DNA from: Methylocystis sp.
Lineage (GTDB): Bacteria; Pseudomonadota; Alphaproteobacteria; Rhizobiales; Beijerinckiaceae
Assembly (NCBI GenBank): GCA_016178015.1
Contig: JACOUB010000008.1
Span: 25,431-89,430 of the forward strand
Length of the DNA: 64,000 bases
Direction: 5' to 3'
The notes under the pieces are model-generated. The model ran no database searches and was not told the DNA's origin. It saw only the letters and a list, made by a program, of their open reading frames with translations. Position 1 is the stretch's first letter; each line of letters starts with the position of its first letter. Below, in pieces: positions 37,848 through 46,123 of this stretch. A program made the position numbers and the translations under genes.

Positions 37848-39263
37848 ATGGGCGAAGAGATCGCAACAGCGGGATTTAACGAGGCGGATTTCGAGCGGTT
37901 CGCCGATCGGCTGCGCGCGGAGACGGAACTCGCGGGGGCGCTGTTTTCCACAGATCGTTTTTCGCAGGTCGATTACGCCTTAGGTTTCGAGATCGAAGCG
38001 TGGATCGTCGATCACAACTATTTTCCAGCCTCGATCAATCAGCGATTGCTCGAAACTCTCGCGCATCCGCTCGTCGTCCCGGAATTGTCGCGCTTTAATA
38101 TCGAGCTTAACTGCGCGCCGCTGCCGCTCGCTGCGGATGCGCTCGATCTGGCCGCCGGCGCGCTTTCTGGTCTTTGGGCCGAATGCAATGGCGTCGCCCA
38201 CACGCTCGACGCCAATATGGTGATGATCGGAACGCTGCCGACGATCCGCAACGAGGATCTGACTCTGGCCAATATGTCGCCGCTGAACCGCTTCTATGCG
38301 CTCAACAATGAGGTGCTGCGCCGACGCCGCGGGCGTCCGATGCAGGTCGATATCGCCGGACGCGATCACCTCGTCTGCGAGCATCGCGACGTGATGCTCG
38401 AGGCGGCCACGACGTCGTTCCAAATTCATTTGAAGACGCCGGCGCCGCTCGCGCATCGCTATTACAACGCCGCCATCGCCGCTTCTGGCCCTATCCTCGC
38501 CGCCTGCGGAAACGCGCCCTTTCTGTTTGGCAAATCGCTGTGGGACGAGACGCGCATCCCGCTGTTCGAGCAGGCGGTCGACCTTCCCGGAGCGCATGGA
38601 GCGGCGCGCCGCGTGACGCTCGGCTCACGCTATCTCGACGAGTCATGTCACGAGATTTTTATCCAAAATCTCAATGAGTATCCGGTTCTGCTGCCGATTT
38701 TCTTCGACTCGCCGCCGGAGACGTTGCGCCATTTGCGGCTCCACAACGGCACCATATGGCGATGGATCAGGCCGCTGATCGGCTTTGAGCCCGATTGGAC
38801 GCCGCATCTGCGGATCGAGCACCGCATACTCCCCGCCGGGCCTTCCATTTGCGACATGATGGCCAACACCGCGCTCTACCTTGGCCTGACCCATCATTTT
38901 GTCACCTTGGGCGGCAACGGCGCCGCTGGCGTTCCGTTCGGCCATGCGGTCCAGAATTTCTACGCGGCGGCGCGCCACGGCCTTGACGCCACATTGTTCT
39001 GGCCCGGCGTCGGGACAATCGCCGCGGATAGGCTTCTGCAAGAACGCCTCCTTGCTTGCGCGCGCCGCGGCCTCGACGATCTCGGCATCGACGCCGATGG
39101 TCGCTTCCTAAATATCATCGAGGCGAGGTTGGCCGCGCGACAAACCGGCGCGAGCTGGCAACGCGACTGCTTCGCGGCACGCGGACGCAACGTGTTCGAA
39201 TTGATGGCGACCTATTGCGAACGCCAGCGCAGCGGCCTTCCCGTCCACGAGTGGGAGGTCTGA
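37848..39263 (+). CDS. Glutamate-cysteine ligase family 2 (GCS2/COG2170-like) protein
   Basis: A ~471-residue ATP-dependent carboxylate-amine ligase-like protein: LGFEIEAWIVDHNYFP with the Glu residues of the metal/ATP site, FNIELNCAP, TSFQIHLKTPAPLAHRYYN and LRIEHRILPAGPSICD. The family includes YbdK-type gamma-glutamyl ligases, but many members have unknown substrates. The ATG at 37848 starts MGEEIATAGFN; earlier in-frame codons give an unlike N-terminus and no strong ribosome site marks either. The next gene starts 4 bases after its stop and encodes an M14 carboxypeptidase-like enzyme, suggesting that amide bonds are made and removed on the same molecule. Confidence 0.8.
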   Translation: MGEEIATAGFNEADFERFADRLRAETELAGALFSTDRFSQVDYALGFEIEAWIVDHNYFPASINQRLLETLAHPLVVPELSRFNIELNCAPLPLAADALDLAAGALSGLWAECNGVAHTLDANMVMIGTLPTIRNEDLTLANMSPLNRFYALNNEVLRRRRGRPMQVDIAGRDHLVCEHRDVMLEAATTSFQIHLKTPAPLAHRYYNAAIAASGPILAACGNAPFLFGKSLWDETRIPLFEQAVDLPGAHGAARRVTLGSRYLDESCHEIFIQNLNEYPVLLPIFFDSPPETLRHLRLHNGTIWRWIRPLIGFEPDWTPHLRIEHRILPAGPSICDMMANTALYLGLTHHFVTLGGNGAAGVPFGHAVQNFYAAARHGLDATLFWPGVGTIAADRLLQERLLACARRGLDDLGIDADGRFLNIIEARLAARQTGASWQRDCFAARGRNVFELMATYCERQRSGLPVHEWEV

Positions 39264-39267
39264 GAGG

Positions 39268-40332
39268 ATGAGCGCGACAGACTTGCAGCTTACGATTTTC
39301 GACCGCGTCCCCGACGGCTTTCTCGATTGCCGGCCAACGGAACTTGCCAAGGTCCTGCCTGGGCCGTCGCTCATCGATCTTCCGGGACGCCATCCGCAGC
39401 CGCTGTTCGTCTCCGTCCTGCTGCACGGCAACGAAGACAGCGGCGTTGCGGCTGTCCAGGAGGCGTTGCGCCGCCATGGCGCCCGAGAATTGCAACGGCG
39501 TCTGATCTTGTTTGTCGGCAATATCGCGGCTGCCGCCTTGAACGTTCGCACGCTGCCGGGCCAGACCGACTACAACCGCGTGTGGCCGGGAACGCTGACG
39601 CCGCATGTCCCGGAGGCGCGATTGGCGCGGCAAGTGTTCGATTATGCCGCCGCGCGGCGTCCGTTCGCGAGCCTCGATATCCACAACAACACCGGCTTCA
39701 ACCCGCACTACAGCTGCATCAGGCGGCTGGAGCAGCCTTTTTTGAGTTTGGCGCGTCTGTTCGGCCAGACCATCGTTCACTTCCGGCGTCCGCTCGGGGT
39801 GCAGATCGGCGCATTCTCAACGATCTGTCCCGCGGTCACCGTCGAGTGCGGCAAGACGGGAAGCGTTTCCAGCACAACCCATGCCGTCGAACTGATCGAG
39901 GCGTGCCTCTCCATCGCCCACTTGCCGAGCCACCCTGTCTCGCCTCACGACGTCGATCTTCTGCGAACCTACGCGATCGTAAAAATTCCTTCGCATGCGA
40001 GTTTCTCCTTCGACGATACGCCTGCCGACTTTCGCTTTCGTTCGGATATCGACCAGCTCAATTTCAGCGAGCTTCCCGCCGGGACGTCATTTGGCCGCGT
40101 CGGCAGTAGCGCTACGCGCCTCGAGGTCGTCCCCGGCGCCGAACTCGACAAGGTCGAGGCCTATTTCGATTATCGCGACGGAAACATCCGTCTGACGCAA
40201 GGCGTGATCCCGGCCATGCTCACGCGCGATGCGGCGGCGATCCGGCAGGACTGTCTCTGCTATCTCATGCATCGCATCGGGCTGGACGGCGAGCCGCGCC
40301 CACCAGGAAAAGCGCGACACGTTGAGGTTTGA
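39268..40332 (+). CDS. M14-family zinc carboxypeptidase/succinylglutamate-desuccinylase-like protein
   Basis: A 354-residue protein with the zinc site of the M14/aspartoacylase group: LLHGNEDSG (His and Glu ligands), SLDIHNNTG (third His), DYNRVWPG (substrate Arg) and VTVECGKTG (catalytic Glu). GAGAGG directly precedes the ATG. It is tightly coupled to the GCS2-like gene (4-base gap). It should hydrolyse an N-acyl or gamma-glutamyl amide; the substrate is not known. No signal peptide, so cytosolic. Confidence 0.83.
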   Translation: MSATDLQLTIFDRVPDGFLDCRPTELAKVLPGPSLIDLPGRHPQPLFVSVLLHGNEDSGVAAVQEALRRHGARELQRRLILFVGNIAAAALNVRTLPGQTDYNRVWPGTLTPHVPEARLARQVFDYAAARRPFASLDIHNNTGFNPHYSCIRRLEQPFLSLARLFGQTIVHFRRPLGVQIGAFSTICPAVTVECGKTGSVSSTTHAVELIEACLSIAHLPSHPVSPHDVDLLRTYAIVKIPSHASFSFDDTPADFRFRSDIDQLNFSELPAGTSFGRVGSSATRLEVVPGAELDKVEAYFDYRDGNIRLTQGVIPAMLTRDAAAIRQDCLCYLMHRIGLDGEPRPPGKARHVEV

Positions 40333-40427
40333 CGCGGGTCTGTTCGTGCGCCGACAGCAATGACCATGTATAATGCGCAATCCGCTTGATCGGTTTGGAC
40401 ATCGCGATCCGTGAGGTCGAGGCCAAA

Positions 40428-40604
40428 CCCCTGGCCCCTCACCGTACCTCTCCCCGCAAGCGGGGAGAGGAGGCGGCAACGTTACGTTTCTTCTTTGAAC
40501 TGCGATGTGATCCCCCGCGCGCCCACATGGGTCACGAAGCTTGTGGGGGGCGCCGATGACTCCTCTCCCCGCTTGCGGGGAGAGGTGAGGTGAGGGGCTC
40601 GGGG
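40428..40604. repeat. Family B inverted repeat pair upstream of lipB
   Basis: CCCCTGGCCCCTCAC and CCTCTCCCCGC-AA-GCGGGGAGAGG (40448-40470) are mirrored by CCTCTCCCCGC-TT-GCGGGGAGAGG (40562-40585) and TGAGGGGCTCGGGG to 40604. It occupies most of the gap; a TATAAT at 40369-40374 just before it may be a -10 box. Confidence 0.82.
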
Positions 40605-40630
40605 TATTCGCGAAACGGAACTGATCGCCC

Positions 40631-41380
40631 ATGCCTTCGCTGTTCGACGCCTCGCTCAACCTCTCGCCACGCGACGCGCTCGCCGTTTCCTTGCTGCCGC
40701 CGGCCGGGGCGCCGCCTGTCGAATGGCGCGTCAGTGGGGGCCTGACGCCTTATGAGGCGGCCGTGGCCGAAATGGAGTCTCGCGCGGACAGGATCGCCGC
40801 CAGCGCGGCGCGCGAGCAGGTTTGGCTGTTGGAGCATCCGCCGATCTATACCGCCGGCGCCTCGGCCAAGGACGCCGATCTGTTGGAGGCGCGTTTTCCC
40901 GTGCACCGAACGGGGCGCGGCGGACAGTTCACTTATCACGGCCCCGGTCAGAGGCTGGCCTACGTCATGCTCGATCTGACGCGCCGGCGGCGCGACGCGC
41001 GCGCCTTCGTTTGCGCGCTGGAGGCCTGGCTGATCGCGACGCTGGGCGTTTTCGGGGTCGTCGGCGAGCGGCGCGAAGCCAGAGTGGGCGTCTGGACACA
41101 GCGTCCCGACAAGCCGCGCGGGTCGAATGGCGAGATGGCGGAGGATAAAATCGCCGCGCTGGGCGTGCGCATTCGCCGCTGGGTGACCTTCCATGGCGTC
41201 GCGCTCAATGTCGCGCCGGACCTTGCGCATTTTTCCGGCATTGCGCCCTGCGGCGTCCGCGAGCCGCATCTGGGCGTCACCAGCCTCGCCGATCTCGGCG
41301 TCAGCGCCGACATGAACGAGGTGGACGCGGCGCTGCGCAAGGCGTTCGAGGAAATTTTCGGGAAGACGATCCGGATATGA
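40631..41380 (+). CDS. lipB: Lipoyl(octanoyl) transferase
   Basis: A 249-residue enzyme moving octanoyl from acyl carrier protein to lipoyl domains, the first step of lipoate synthesis. The family core is clear: [13 protein letters not shown], the lysine in [11 protein letters not shown] and the catalytic Cys in IAPCGV. ATG at 40631 follows a family B repeat with no strong ribosome site. lipA is not in the window. The gene stands alone, ending at a family A repeat. Confidence 0.93.
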   Translation: MPSLFDASLNLSPRDALAVSLLPPAGAPPVEWRVSGGLTPYEAAVAEMESRADRIAASAAREQVWLLEHPPIYTAGASAKDADLLEARFPVHRTGRGGQFTYHGPGQRLAYVMLDLTRRRRDARAFVCALEAWLIATLGVFGVVGERREARVGVWTQRPDKPRGSNGEMAEDKIAALGVRIRRWVTFHGVALNVAPDLAHFSGIAPCGVREPHLGVTSLADLGVSADMNEVDAALRKAFEEIFGKTIRI

Positions 41381-41390
41381 GACAGTTTTT

Positions 41391-41447
41391 GCGAGCCTGA
41401 AGGCTCGCGGTCCGGCAGGCGCGTGGACCGCGAGCCTTCAGGCTCGC
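41391..41447. repeat. Family A inverted pair between lipB and acyP
   Basis: GCGAGCC-TGAA-GGCTCGCGGTCC (41391-41413) and GGACCGCGAGCC-TTCA-GGCTCGC (41425-41447) are two copies in opposite orientation between convergent genes, so a role as a shared transcription stop is possible. Confidence 0.85.
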
Positions 41448-41486
41448 ACAGACTGCTTTCGAACGAAGGCGGCGCTCGCCTCATTT

Positions 41487-41789
41487 TCAAAACGCCACGA
41501 CGAACCCGCGCTCTCCGCCGCCTTCCTGCAAGGCCTGTTCATCCGCATCCTCGATGCGGAGGGCGTCGACGCGCGCCAACATCGGTCCGCGCCGGCAGGA
41601 TTGCTCGGTCGCGACAACGGCGGCGGGCGGACCGGCGAGAACCATCTCCACCGCGCCATCGCGACGATTGCGCACCCAGCCTTGGAGGCCGAAGCGTCCG
41701 GCTTCCCGGGCGACGAAGGCGCGATAGCCCACCCCCTGCACGCAGCCTTCGACGACGATGCGAACGATACGGCGCTCCCTCTTGCTCAC
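41487..41789 (-). CDS. acyP: Acylphosphatase
   Basis: A 100-residue enzyme hydrolysing carboxyl-phosphate bonds of acyl phosphates. The active-site segment VEGCVQGVGYRAFVAREA (Arg in GYR) and GWVRNRRDGAVE (Asn) are present. The GTG at 41789 has GAGGG upstream and begins SKRERRIVRI; it lies 8 bases after the panC stop, so it is the last gene of a panC-containing operon. Length matches the family (~90-100). Confidence 0.9.
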   Translation of the reverse strand: MSKRERRIVRIVVEGCVQGVGYRAFVAREAGRFGLQGWVRNRRDGAVEMVLAGPPAAVVATEQSCRRGPMLARVDALRIEDADEQALQEGGGERGFVVAF

Positions 41790-41797
41790 AGCGCCCT

Positions 41798-42661
41798 CTA
41801 TACGGCCAAATTGTCGATGAGGCGCGTCTTGCCCAGACGCGCGGCGACGAGCAAGCGCACCGGACCATCCTGGCGTCGCGCGATGTGCGCCAGCGTCTCG
41901 CCGTGCCGCGCCTCGAGATAATCGACCGAAAATCCTAACGTCGCGAGCGCCTCGCGCGCTTTTCCCATGACATCGCCGATCGGCTCGCCCGCCACGATTT
42001 TGCGCGCGCAATCGACCAGCGCCTTATAAAGCGCCGGCGCCGCGCGCCGCTCCTCGAGCGACAAATAGACATTGCGCGACGCCATGGCGAGACCGTCGTC
42101 CTCGCGCAGCGTCGGCGCGGCGATGATCTGCGTCTTCATGTCGAGGTCGCGCGCCAAGCGGCGAACGACCAGCAATTGCTGGTAATCCTTCTCGCCGAAC
42201 ACCGCGATGTCGGCCTGCGCCTGATTGAGCAGTTTGGCGACCACGGTGGCGACGCCTGAAAAATGGGTCGGTCGGAACCGATCCTCGAGATCGGCCTTCG
42301 CCGGACCTTCAAGATGCAAGGTCGTCGCAAAGCCTTGTGGATACATCGTCTCGACTGAAGGCGCGTAGCAGAGGTCGGCGCCGACGCTCTCCAGTCGTTC
42401 GAGATCGGCGTCGAGCGAGCGCGGATAGTTGGCGAAGTCCTCCGCCGGGCCGAACTGCGTGGGATTGACGAAAATGGAGACGATCGCCCGCTCCGCCCGG
42501 CGCCGCGCTTCGGCGACGAGCGACAGGTGCCCCGCATGCAAGGCGCCCATCGTCGGCACGAGCGCCACGCGCTCGCCGGCGGCGCGCCAGACGCGCACGT
42601 GCTCGCGCAAGTCCGCGATGGCGCGAACGAAGGGAACAGTCATGGCGACGGTGGCGCTCAT
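41798..42661 (-). CDS. panC: Pantothenate synthetase
   Basis: A 287-residue ATP-dependent ligase joining pantoate and beta-alanine. Motifs: VPTMGALHAGHLSLV (HxGH ATP site), IFVNPTQFGPAEDF, FGEKDYQQL and ASRNVYLS. The ATG at 42661 overlaps the stop of the upstream cyclotransferase-like gene (ATGA); the frame is open further upstream, but that sequence is not family-like. A later ATG at 42643 is possible. acyP follows 8 bases downstream. No panB or panD is near. Confidence 0.95.
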   Translation of the reverse strand: MSATVAMTVPFVRAIADLREHVRVWRAAGERVALVPTMGALHAGHLSLVAEARRRAERAIVSIFVNPTQFGPAEDFANYPRSLDADLERLESVGADLCYAPSVETMYPQGFATTLHLEGPAKADLEDRFRPTHFSGVATVVAKLLNQAQADIAVFGEKDYQQLLVVRRLARDLDMKTQIIAAPTLREDDGLAMASRNVYLSLEERRAAPALYKALVDCARKIVAGEPIGDVMGKAREALATLGFSVDYLEARHGETLAHIARRQDGPVRLLVAARLGKTRLIDNLAV

Positions 42662-43104
42662 GCCGGCTTTCCACGCCCGAGCTCGCGCGACAGGCTTTCG
42701 AGATAGGCAATATAGGGCGCGGGCAGGCGCCACGAGCGTCCAGCCGCGATCACGCTTGCGAGATAAGCTGGGTCCGGCGCGCAAGGCTGCGCCGTGACGC
42801 CCACATAAACCAGCGCCCGCGCGAACCCGCTCGGCTCGCGCAACACCGGCTGCACGACTTTCCGATAGAGGCCGCGCCTTATCTCTTCGTAACGATCGAG
42901 CGCCGGAACGTCGGACAAGGCCAGATCCCAGAGCACGCCATGCACATCGGCGCGCGGGTCGGCGGCGACGCTGGCCCAGCCGGGCGCCATGATGATGAAG
43001 CGATGCCGGGCCAAGCGGGCGACGCCCAGCGCGCGCGATCTGGGACAGCGCGCGGCCATGGCGGCCCGGTCCATATTGGCGCCATAGGCGAAATAGAGCG
43101 GCAT
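42658..43104 (-). CDS. Gamma-glutamylcyclotransferase-like (GGCT/AIG2) protein
   Basis: A 148-residue protein with the N-terminal substrate-binding signature LYFAYGANM and the catalytic acid in ALDRYEEI, the BtrG/GGCT-like fold. Members release 5-oxoproline from gamma-glutamyl amines, but bacterial substrates are mostly unknown. The stop overlaps panC's ATG. The frame opens about 120 bases from the divergent tRNA-Ser gene. Confidence 0.82.
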   Translation of the reverse strand: MPLYFAYGANMDRAAMAARCPRSRALGVARLARHRFIIMAPGWASVAADPRADVHGVLWDLALSDVPALDRYEEIRRGLYRKVVQPVLREPSGFARALVYVGVTAQPCAPDPAYLASVIAAGRSWRLPAPYIAYLESLSRELGRGKPA

Positions 43105-43226
43105 GCAAAAACCTCAAAAGCCCTCTAAATGGCTTCGATGTGGACGGTCGCCAAATTGCAAAGCGAGCGCCGGGCGCAAATCCCTCCTCGCGCCGGCCGC
43201 GACCATGATATATCCACGAGCGCAAG

Positions 43227-43317
43227 GGAAGGGTGGCCGAGCGGTTTAAGGCAGCGGTCTTGAAAACCGCCGTGGGTCCAAAGCCCACCGTGGGTTCGAA
43301 TCCCACCCCTTCCGCCA
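43227..43317 (+). tRNA. tRNA-Ser (UGA anticodon)
   Basis: A 91-base gene with acceptor arms GGAAGGG (43227-43233) and CCCTTCC (43307-43313), discriminator G and encoded CCA (43315-43317). The anticodon loop reads CTTGAAA between GCGGT/ACCGC-type stems, giving UGA. The long variable arm GTGGGTCCAAAGCCCAC is the serine class II hallmark, and the T loop is GGGTTCGAATCCC. No other copy is in the window. Confidence 0.96.
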
Positions 43318-43386
43318 CCCTACGCCTTCGGCTTCGAGTGGCAGGCCACGCAGTGGACTGACAACCGAAGGCGATTAGGCGTAGGT

Positions 43387-43420
43387 GTCTCCCGAAGCTC
43401 CGCGAGGAGCGAAGGGAGAC
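43387..43420 (+). repeat. Interrupted hairpin GTCTCCC...GGGAGAC
   Basis: GTCTCCC-GAA-GCTCC (43387-43401), loop GCGA, GGAGC-GAA-GGGAGAC (43406-43420) is a perfect stem with an internal GAA/GAA bulge. It lies between the tRNA-Ser and a GIY-YIG fragment. It could be a dispersed repeat or part of that gene's leader. Confidence 0.6.
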
Positions 43421-43429
43421 CGGCGCTCC

Positions 43430-43513
43430 ATGTGGTACGTATATTTCCTTCAATTGAACAATGGAGACGTCTACGTCGGATCGACGAATGACCTTCGACG
43501 AAGATTGATTTGA
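43430..43513 (+). pseudogene. N-terminal fragment of a GIY-YIG endonuclease-like gene
   Basis: ATG at 43430 reads MWYVYFLQLNNGDVYVGSTN, then DLRRRLI and TGA at 43511-43513: 27 codons. This is the start of UPF0213/YhbQ-type GIY-YIG proteins (~90 residues), with Y-V-Y and YVGSTN as the motif, cut off right after the first arginine. The remaining two thirds are absent; rnr lies convergent at 43545. It is probably a non-functional remnant. Confidence 0.75.
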
Positions 43514-43544
43514 AATGCCCTCCCGCCATACTCGCTCGTTTTGC

Positions 43545-45938
43545 TCAACCTCTTCGTCGGGTCTTGCGCGCTCGCGTCGGACGCGAGCCCGCCAATTCGC
43601 CGTGGCGAAGCGACGGCCGCGCGCCGCCGCGCTGGCCTCGCGCCCCCAACGCTTCAGAACGCAACACTTCGAATCTCAACGCTCCGGCGATCGGCGCGGC
43701 TTCGACGAGCTTTACCTCGATGCGATCGCCGAGCCGATAGCTTTCGCCCGAGCCGGTCGCCGTGAGCGCATGTCCCGCTTCGTCGTAACGGAAATATTCG
43801 CGCCCGAGCGTCGCCGCCGGCACGAAGCCGTCCGCGCCGGTGTCGAGCAGCCGCACGAACAAGCCGGCGCGCGTCACCCCGGATATGCGCGCGCTGAAGC
43901 GGGCGCCGATCTGGCCGGCGAGATGCGCGGCGATAAGCCGGTCCACGGTCTCGCGCTCCGCCGCCATGGCGCGCCGTTCCGCGCCCGAAATGCGCGCCGC
44001 GATCTCGGCGAGTTCGCCCGGCCCCATGTCGGGAAGCCCGCCTAGGCCGAGTTTTAGGGCGCGGATCAGCGCGCGATGCACGATGAGATCGGCATAGCGG
44101 CGGATGGGCGAGGTGAAATGCGCATAACGGCGCAGGTTCAAGCCGAAGTGGCCATAATTGTCGTGCGTGTACTCGGCCTGCGCCTGGGTGCGCAAAATGA
44201 TCTCATTGACAATGTTCTCATGCTCCCTGCCGCGCACCCGCGCCAGGATCACGTTGAAATGCGAGGGCCGCAAGGTCTGGCCCTTGGCCAGTTTCACGCC
44301 GATCGTCGCAAGGAACTCCGACAGCGCCGCGATTTTTTCGCGCGAGGGCTCGTCATGGGCGCGGTAGATGAGAGCCTGGCGGTTCTCCTCCAGGACTTCG
44401 GCGGCGGCGACATTGGCGAGGATCATGAATTCCTCGATCAGACGATGCGTCTCCAAGCGCGGCGGCGTGGTCACCCGCTCGACCGCGCCCTCGTCATTCA
44501 ATAAAATCTTGCGCTCGGGCAATTCGAGTTCGAGCGGCGAGCGCAGCTCGCGCGCATGGCGCGCGGCGTGATAGGCCCGATAGAGCGGCCTCAAGACGCT
44601 CTCGAGCAACGGCGCGCAGTACGCGTCTGGCTTTCCGTCGACGGCGTCTTGCGCCTGGGCGTAATGGAGCTTTGCCTTGGAGCGCATCATAATGCGGTGG
44701 AAGGAATGGTCGATCTTGCGTCCCTTGGCCGAGAGACGCATGCGCACGGCCAGCGCCGGCCGGTCCTCGTCGGCGCGCAGCGAACACAAATCATTGGATA
44801 TCCGCTCCGGCAGCATGGGCACGACGCGATCGGGAAAATAAACCGAATTGCCGCGCTCCAGCGCGTCCCTGTCGAGCGCCGAATGGGGCCGCACGTAATG
44901 CGCGACATCGGCGATGGCGACGGTCACGACGAAGCCGCCTTCGTTGTCGGGCGCGGCGTCGGGGGCGGCGAACACGGCGTCGTCATGGTCCTTGGCGTCG
45001 GGCGGATCGATGGTGACGAGCGGCAGCGCGCGCCAGTCCTCGCGATGCGCATCGCCCGTTGAGCGGAGCGCCGGCGCACGGGCGGCTTCCGCGAGCGCCT
45101 CGGGACGGAATTCGACCGGAATGTCATGGACCCGCAGAGCAATGAGGCTCACGGCCTTTTCGCTGGCCAGCGATCCCAGCGTTTCGCGCACGCGCGCGTT
45201 TGGCGCGCCGTAGCGGCCCTTGCCGAGAATGTCGACGGAAACGAGGTCTCCGTCGCGCGCCTCGCCGCGATCTTCGCCGGCGATGGCGAGCTCGCGGCCG
45301 GCCTGTTTCTTGTCCACGGGCTCGAGCCGCGCCGCGCCATTCGCCGCGACGCGCAAAACGCCAATCACGCGCGCCCGCGCCCGCGACAGCAGTTTGACGA
45401 CGCGCCCCGTATAAGGCGGATCGTGGGGCCCGGCGTCAGGGTCGGGTTCGGCGCGAACCAGCGCGCGGTCGCCGACCCCTGGCGCAGGCTCGCCGGGGCG
45501 CGGGCGCCGGGAAACGCCGAGCAGAATGCGCGGCGGCGGCCCGAGTTCATCGGCGTTCCATTCGGCCGGGACGGCGATGAGTTCGCCGTCGCGGTCGCGT
45601 CCCGTGACCTCGGCGACCACCACCGCGGGCAGAACGCCGGGTTTGACGAAGCGCTTGCCGCGCCGCTCCAGCGCCCCGTCAGCTTCGAGTTCGCCCAGCA
45701 GGCGCTTTAACGCGATGCGATCCCCCCCTTTGACGCCAAAGGCGCGGGCAATCTCGCGCTTGCCGATCTTGCCCGCATGGCCTGCCTTGTTCATCGCTTC
45801 GCGCTGGCGCGCAACGAAGGCGAGGATGTCGTCGCGGGACGGAAGCGCGGGCGAACTCGAACCGGTCACGCTCTTGGGTTTGATCAAGGTCGGTCTCGTG
45901 GCGGCAGGTTGAACGACATTCGTCGCGTCGAAAGACAA
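43545..45938 (-). CDS. rnr: Ribonuclease R
   Basis: A 797-residue 3'-5' exoribonuclease of the RNB family that degrades structured RNA. In order: an N-terminal helix-turn-helix (KREIARAFGVKGGDRIALKRLL), cold-shock domains, the RNB catalytic core with DPPDAKDHDDAV (metal-binding Asp cluster) and HFTSPIRRYADLIVHR, an S1 domain (ARISGVTRAGLFVRL) and a basic Arg-rich tail. In many Rhizobiales it follows topA directly; here a TadG-like gene on the other strand separates them. Confidence 0.95.
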   Translation of the reverse strand: MSFDATNVVQPAATRPTLIKPKSVTGSSSPALPSRDDILAFVARQREAMNKAGHAGKIGKREIARAFGVKGGDRIALKRLLGELEADGALERRGKRFVKPGVLPAVVVAEVTGRDRDGELIAVPAEWNADELGPPPRILLGVSRRPRPGEPAPGVGDRALVRAEPDPDAGPHDPPYTGRVVKLLSRARARVIGVLRVAANGAARLEPVDKKQAGRELAIAGEDRGEARDGDLVSVDILGKGRYGAPNARVRETLGSLASEKAVSLIALRVHDIPVEFRPEALAEAARAPALRSTGDAHREDWRALPLVTIDPPDAKDHDDAVFAAPDAAPDNEGGFVVTVAIADVAHYVRPHSALDRDALERGNSVYFPDRVVPMLPERISNDLCSLRADEDRPALAVRMRLSAKGRKIDHSFHRIMMRSKAKLHYAQAQDAVDGKPDAYCAPLLESVLRPLYRAYHAARHARELRSPLELELPERKILLNDEGAVERVTTPPRLETHRLIEEFMILANVAAAEVLEENRQALIYRAHDEPSREKIAALSEFLATIGVKLAKGQTLRPSHFNVILARVRGREHENIVNEIILRTQAQAEYTHDNYGHFGLNLRRYAHFTSPIRRYADLIVHRALIRALKLGLGGLPDMGPGELAEIAARISGAERRAMAAERETVDRLIAAHLAGQIGARFSARISGVTRAGLFVRLLDTGADGFVPAATLGREYFRYDEAGHALTATGSGESYRLGDRIEVKLVEAAPIAGALRFEVLRSEALGARGQRGGARPSLRHGELAGSRPTRARKTRRRG

Positions 45939-46123
45939 TATATTCTTGAACGCGCGGAACCGGGAAACCCATTTTAAACCATTTTAGAGGAATTCTCGCC
46001 CGAGGCGGCGGCGATGGATGTCGACATTTCTCAAGGCTATAACTGTAATGATCAATTTAGACGCCCTTTAAACTGACTGCCGTATAAGGTTGAGCGTGAC
46101 GATTCATACGCGAGGGCCGCCGA

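Noticed and set aside
41798..43453. 551-codon extended panC
   Set aside because: The upstream part is the shadow of the cyclotransferase-like gene and tRNA-Ser; the ATG at 42661 gives the family length.
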